From Sabethes cyaneus (Eukaryota; Arthropoda; Insecta; Diptera; Culicidae), in assembly GCF_943734655.1 (NCBI RefSeq), contig NC_071354.1, positions 6,173,001-6,237,000 of the forward strand: 64,000 bases of DNA, read 5' to 3'. The notes below the pieces were generated by a model, which worked only from the letters and a program-made list of their open reading frames with translations, did not search any database and was not told the DNA's origin. The translations under genes were made by a program, and so were the position numbers. Positions within the stretch are counted from its first letter, which is position 1, and each line of letters starts with the position of its first letter. Positions 60,500 through 64,000 of the stretch are shown in pieces.

Positions 60500-61030
60500 G
60501 AAAGGCTAGGTCACGCCGCTAGGTGGATTAATTCGGGTTTTATATATAAGATAAAAGTGAGCGTGAGTATGTTTGTATGCTTGCATGTTCCACCATAACT
60601 CCAGAACGCCTTGACCGATCTCCTCCAAACTTGGCACACATGTTCCTTGATATAAGAGGATCAGCACTAGTGGGCCAACAAAAAGGTGGCGAGCTTTTCT
60701 AATAGGTGACTGAGGGTCCCTAATAGGGTCCCTAATAGGGGGGGGAGGCCATAACTTCGAAATGGCGTGACCGTTCTTTATCAAACTTGGCACATATGTT
60801 CCACGTAAGAGAATCAGAACTGAAGGGGTTGACAACAGACGCACCGAAATGTTTGGACGGTTCTCCCATAAGTGACGGTAGGACAAAAGGAGGAGCTGAT
60901 AACCGGAGGTTGCTGACGAGAAGGGGGGAGTAACCCCCATATGACTGTAACAATTTATCCGTACAATAGAAAAAATCAGAATACGAAACACTAAACTGCA
61001 ATGCTCGCAGCTGTAGATTTGTCAAGTGTA
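60500..61030 (+). repeat. Dispersed repeat, GTTGACAAAAAG family, two tandem copies
   Basis: CCATAACTCCAGAACGCCTT, then CAAACTTGGCACACATGTTC, recurs 150 bp on as CCATAACTTCGAAATGGCGT and CAAACTTGGCACATATGTTC. Runs of GGGGGG lie between. The reverse frames of 161 and 97 codons across it are not supported as genes. Confidence 0.65.
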
Positions 61031-61126
61031 ATTATGCACCGAATCAAAGTGACCTGTATAAAAAGTGTTCGATCATTGGTGCTCATTGTTGTTAACTCTG
61101 TTTGAGTCACAGGGGCAATCATTCAA

Positions 61127-61263
61127 ACCATCACTAAAACCTTTCCTGGCCCCAAAAACCTCTACATACAAATTTTCACGCCGATTGGTTCAGTAGTTTT
61201 TGATTCTATAAGGAACATACGGACAGACAGACAGACAGAAATCCTTCTTTATAGGTATAGATT
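61127..61263 (+). mobile_element. Dispersed repeat, copy C (5'-truncated)
   Basis: The last 137 bp of copies A and B: ACCATCACTAAAACCTTTCC, CACGCCGATTGGTTCAGTAG, GACAGACAGACAG and TTCTTTATAGGTATAGATT. Confidence 0.85.
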
Positions 61264-61890
61264 ATGCAATACTAAGAGGATTCGGGTCAAGCACACTTAT
61301 AGCTGGCTAAAAAACCACAATAAAACTGTCAATAAGGCAAATTTATTGAGGCTGCTTGTATTAACACGATAATAATAGTTGACTGCACCACGTCTCTTAT
61401 AAACTTACCATAAGAATGGTGTAGCAATACATTACAGCGCATCAATTAAAGTATATTTATAACGGCTGCTTGTCAAGCCGCAATTAATCTGTTAGGTTTC
61501 TAGACTTTTTTTAAACGGTATCATCCTGACTAAACAGATTTATTGCTGCAATTACATTTTTATATGAATAATCATTTTTTTATGCGAGGCCATATTGCCA
61601 TATTCTAGCTCGCACATAAAAATTTATCAAAGCAAAGTGTTTTGCAGAAAGAAAGTTATTATCAATCGGTTTTCCCGTCACTGGAAGCAACCAAAATGAT
61701 TTTATTGAATTGAATTGAATTTATTGAATAACAATGTCTGTGAGCCTTTGGCTCTTAAAGACTTGCTAGTATGAAATTAGCAATATTCTTTTGGCTTTTA
61801 TCGAAAGACATTAATTATGACAATTTTGCTAGAAACAGAGCCGGCGAATGATACCGACATCTTCCGCTTTTGTACATCTGCACTTGAAAT
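61264..61890. other. AT-rich DNA with no recognised gene
   Basis: Contains GAATTGAATTGAATTTATTG and TGTCTGTGAGCCTTTGGCTC, phrases that look repetitive but could not be delimited. No coding region. Confidence 0.4.
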
Positions 61891-61898
61891 TTCAACGT

Positions 61899-63064
61899 CA
61901 TGTCTCAGTTCAATGTGGTCTTCGGCAACTCTTTGAATAAAAAATAGATGCATATTTTGAAGGGGTCGTCCAATATTTAAGCGTTCCTTAAACAACAATT
62001 TAAGTAATAACTTTTTGAGTAAACTTTTTTCCATCTTTTTGGTTTCAAAATATTAAAGATAAACTAATTTCAAGTAATTTTTCTGAAGGTATGAAACTTC
62101 TACCTTTTACCCATTTTCAGCAATAGACCTTTGTTTATAAATGACCCCTCAAATCACATTTCTTCTTGTAACATGTTTATTTCAACAGAGAGCTCAATAT
62201 GATGTTCTAGAAAATATTTTGCACCTAAAAGAGGAATATTTTTGCTGAAGACTGTTCTGCTTTATATGCATTAATTAATAAGATATAAGTGATTTTAGGT
62301 TAAAAACCGTCTGATGAAAAAAACCGTCTGATTAATAAATAAATACTGAATAAATTTGTAGAACATTTGAAAACAATAAAATAATCGTGCGCAAAGTTAT
62401 TAAGTGTAATTGATTTTTAAGTGCTCTTTTTTAACACATCATTATATTTCGCAACCGGTAAGAGATAGATAGTTACTTTATTCAGCAAAGTTGCTTATTT
62501 TAGTATGTCCTGCAACTTTAATTATTTAAGAAAACAAAAGTTTGTATCACCCTAATAGGTGAATTCATAGTCACCCTAATAGTGCAGGAATTTATTACTT
62601 TACTTCTGCGAAGACAACAACCTTGAAAAAAAAAACACATTTTTCATCAGACGGTTTTTAACCTAAAAACAGTTATATCTTATTAATTAATGCAGAAAAA
62701 GCAAAACAGTCTTCAGCAAAAATATTCCTCTTTTATGTGCAAAATGTTGTCTAGAACATCACATTGAGCTGTCTGTTGAAATAAACATGTTACAAGAAGA
62801 AATGTGATTTGTGGGGTCGTTTATAAACAAAGGTCTGTTGCTGAAAATGGGTAAAAGGTAGAAGTTTGATTTCTTCAGGAAAAATACTTGAAATTAGTTT
62901 ATCTTTAATATTTTGAGACCAAAAAGGTTAAAAAGAGTGTACTCAAAAAGTTATTACTTAAATTATTGTTAAAGTAACACCTACATATTGGACGACCCCT
63001 TCAAAATATGCATCATTTTTTCATTCAAAAAGTTGCCGAAGACCACATTGAGCTGAGACATTCC
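61899..63064. mobile_element. 1.17-kb foldback repeat
   Basis: Arms 61899-62325 and 62645-63064 are inverted copies (TGTCTCAGTTCAATGTGGTC against its inverse at 63064; GAAGGGGTCGTCCAATATTT; AAAAACCGTCTGATG). The 320-bp centre holds two CACCCTAATAG words, linking it to the TAGGGTGACC repeats at 34.6, 37.1 and 41.4 kb. No coding frame. Confidence 0.8.
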
Positions 63065-63770
63065 GTTTAACCGCAAATATATGTGTTCCGAAATTTTAAG
63101 TTCTGGCCCATACAAAAAACAAAAAAGGGTCTCGCCGCTTAATCTGCGCAGGGCCTCGCGCGCTGTAACGCCGACGCTGGCTAGAAATTGAGATTGACTA
63201 ACTGAATAAATTTATTTTGTTAAACAATCAGTTTTCGAAAATTGCAAAACTTCAATGGCGTGTTGGTTTTATCCACATATCATATCAATATGCACGATAA
63301 AATTTAATGCGCATATGCTTCAAACTAATGGAGATTGCTCAAAAACTATTAAATGTTCTATAAGGTCGTTACAAATATTTTATAAAGTTTTTGTCCTTCT
63401 GGTGTTGGGCAACTGAAGGGAGGGGGCGAAAAAAAACAAACAGTTTTACTTAAAGTTTCAATGTGAAAACCAAATCCATTCTTGCGTTTTATATGTACGT
63501 ATTTATTTTGCATGCAAAACTCTACGAAAAGAAACACAAAATCGAAAGAATTTTTTTGCCGATTTTCGGAAATTCCATCGTTTGAATTTCCATTTCTGAT
63601 TTGTGTCAGAAGCATTCCGTACACTTATTTTTAGAGTTCTTTAGGCTGTAGAGCCCACAGACAATGGATTTTATATGTTTTTGACACACCCCCCCCGATT
63701 TTCAAACCAATTTCAAAGTTGGGGATGACAAAAACTTTAAAAATAATCTGCAATGGCCTAACCAAAATGG
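63065..63770. other. No recognised gene
   Basis: Unique AT-rich sequence with C and G runs near 63415 and 63690. The reverse frame at 63358-63624 matches nothing known. Confidence 0.4.
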
Positions 63771-64000
63771 CACAGGAATATAGGAACAAATAAATTGGAA
63801 AAACGGGATAGAAAAAAAGAAAAGTGACAGAAGAAATAAACAAAATGAGGAAAAACTACAGCACTAGCGAGAAATGAAGTGCGAGAAACGAAACAAAGAG
63901 TGGAAAAATGGGATTGGAAAAGGGAATAGAAAAAAGGTAATACATGTGAGAGAGTAAGACGAAATATGTCAATTCTAATTTCAAGATCAGCTTCGTGCAT
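63771..64000 (+). repeat. Purine-rich fuzzy repeat, third block (runs off the window)
   Basis: GGAAAAACGGGATAGAAAAA, AGAAAAGTGACAGAAG and related words match the blocks at 47481 and 50310. Confidence 0.65.

Noticed and set aside
60506..60991. 161-codon reverse-strand frame
   Set aside because: It spans two tandem copies of a dispersed noncoding repeat; the same sequence family elsewhere lacks a conserved frame.

Overview
The window looks like gene-poor nuclear DNA of an insect, most likely a mosquito (Culicidae, probably Culicinae). This rests on three things: a tRNA-related SINE of the mosquito type near 35.8 kb, decayed mariner/Tc1, RTE-like and R2-like transposon genes of insect type, and many small inverted-repeat elements of kinds I associate with Aedes and Culex relatives. 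I made no database comparison, so the species call is an inference. No intact protein-coding gene was recognised. Almost every long open frame is a by-product of a tandem repeat.

Layout. 1-2510 is a degenerate AAGTCCAATTT-type minisatellite. 2.5-4.4 kb holds a dispersed repeat and a 1071-bp Harbinger-like element (TAA target duplication, 32-bp terminal repeats) inserted in the edge of a satellite. 4.4-21.1 kb is one large higher-order satellite made of two heptamers (GAAAATT and GAAAAAC), cut by 15 copies of a fixed linker and organised partly in groups of three units. 21.1-24.0 kb is mostly unique. 24.2-24.8 kb is the tail of a LINE with a restriction-like endonuclease. 26.0-27.5 kb is copy A of a dispersed repeat with about 145-bp internal tandem units. 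30.2-30.6 kb is a second heptamer satellite. 30.8-34.1 kb is mostly unique and holds a perfect hairpin and a possible signal-peptide first exon. 34.3-37.7 kb is a mariner-type transposase split by a 2.9-kb foldback element. 38.9-40.5 kb is a fuzzy repeat that switches strand at its middle. 40.6-41.4 kb is an RTE-like LINE remnant. 42.5-43.9 kb has two MITEs. 45.8-53.6 kb is a compound low-complexity block with perfect (GAGTA)n and (GACA)n arrays between two related head modules. 53.85-57.45 kb is copy B of the dispersed repeat, invaded by a MITE and by a 1438-bp element. The remainder is further inverted-repeat elements and unique AT-rich DNA.

The most striking object is the 1438-bp element at 54823-56260. 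Its ends read like V(D)J recombination signal sequences: a CACAGAG heptamer, a 12-bp spacer and the nonamer ACAAAAATG on the left; a CACAATG heptamer, a 23-bp spacer and the same nonamer on the right. A 5-bp CACAG duplication flanks it, and the related copy at 26278-26282 preserves the empty site. This is what a non-autonomous member of the Transib/RAG superfamily with a 12/23 end pair should look like. It has no open frame of useful length.

The genes present are all fossils of mobile elements. What can be read best is the order of insertion: elements sit inside elements at 3.2-4.3, 34.3-37.7, 53.9-57.4 and 58.5-59.4 kb.
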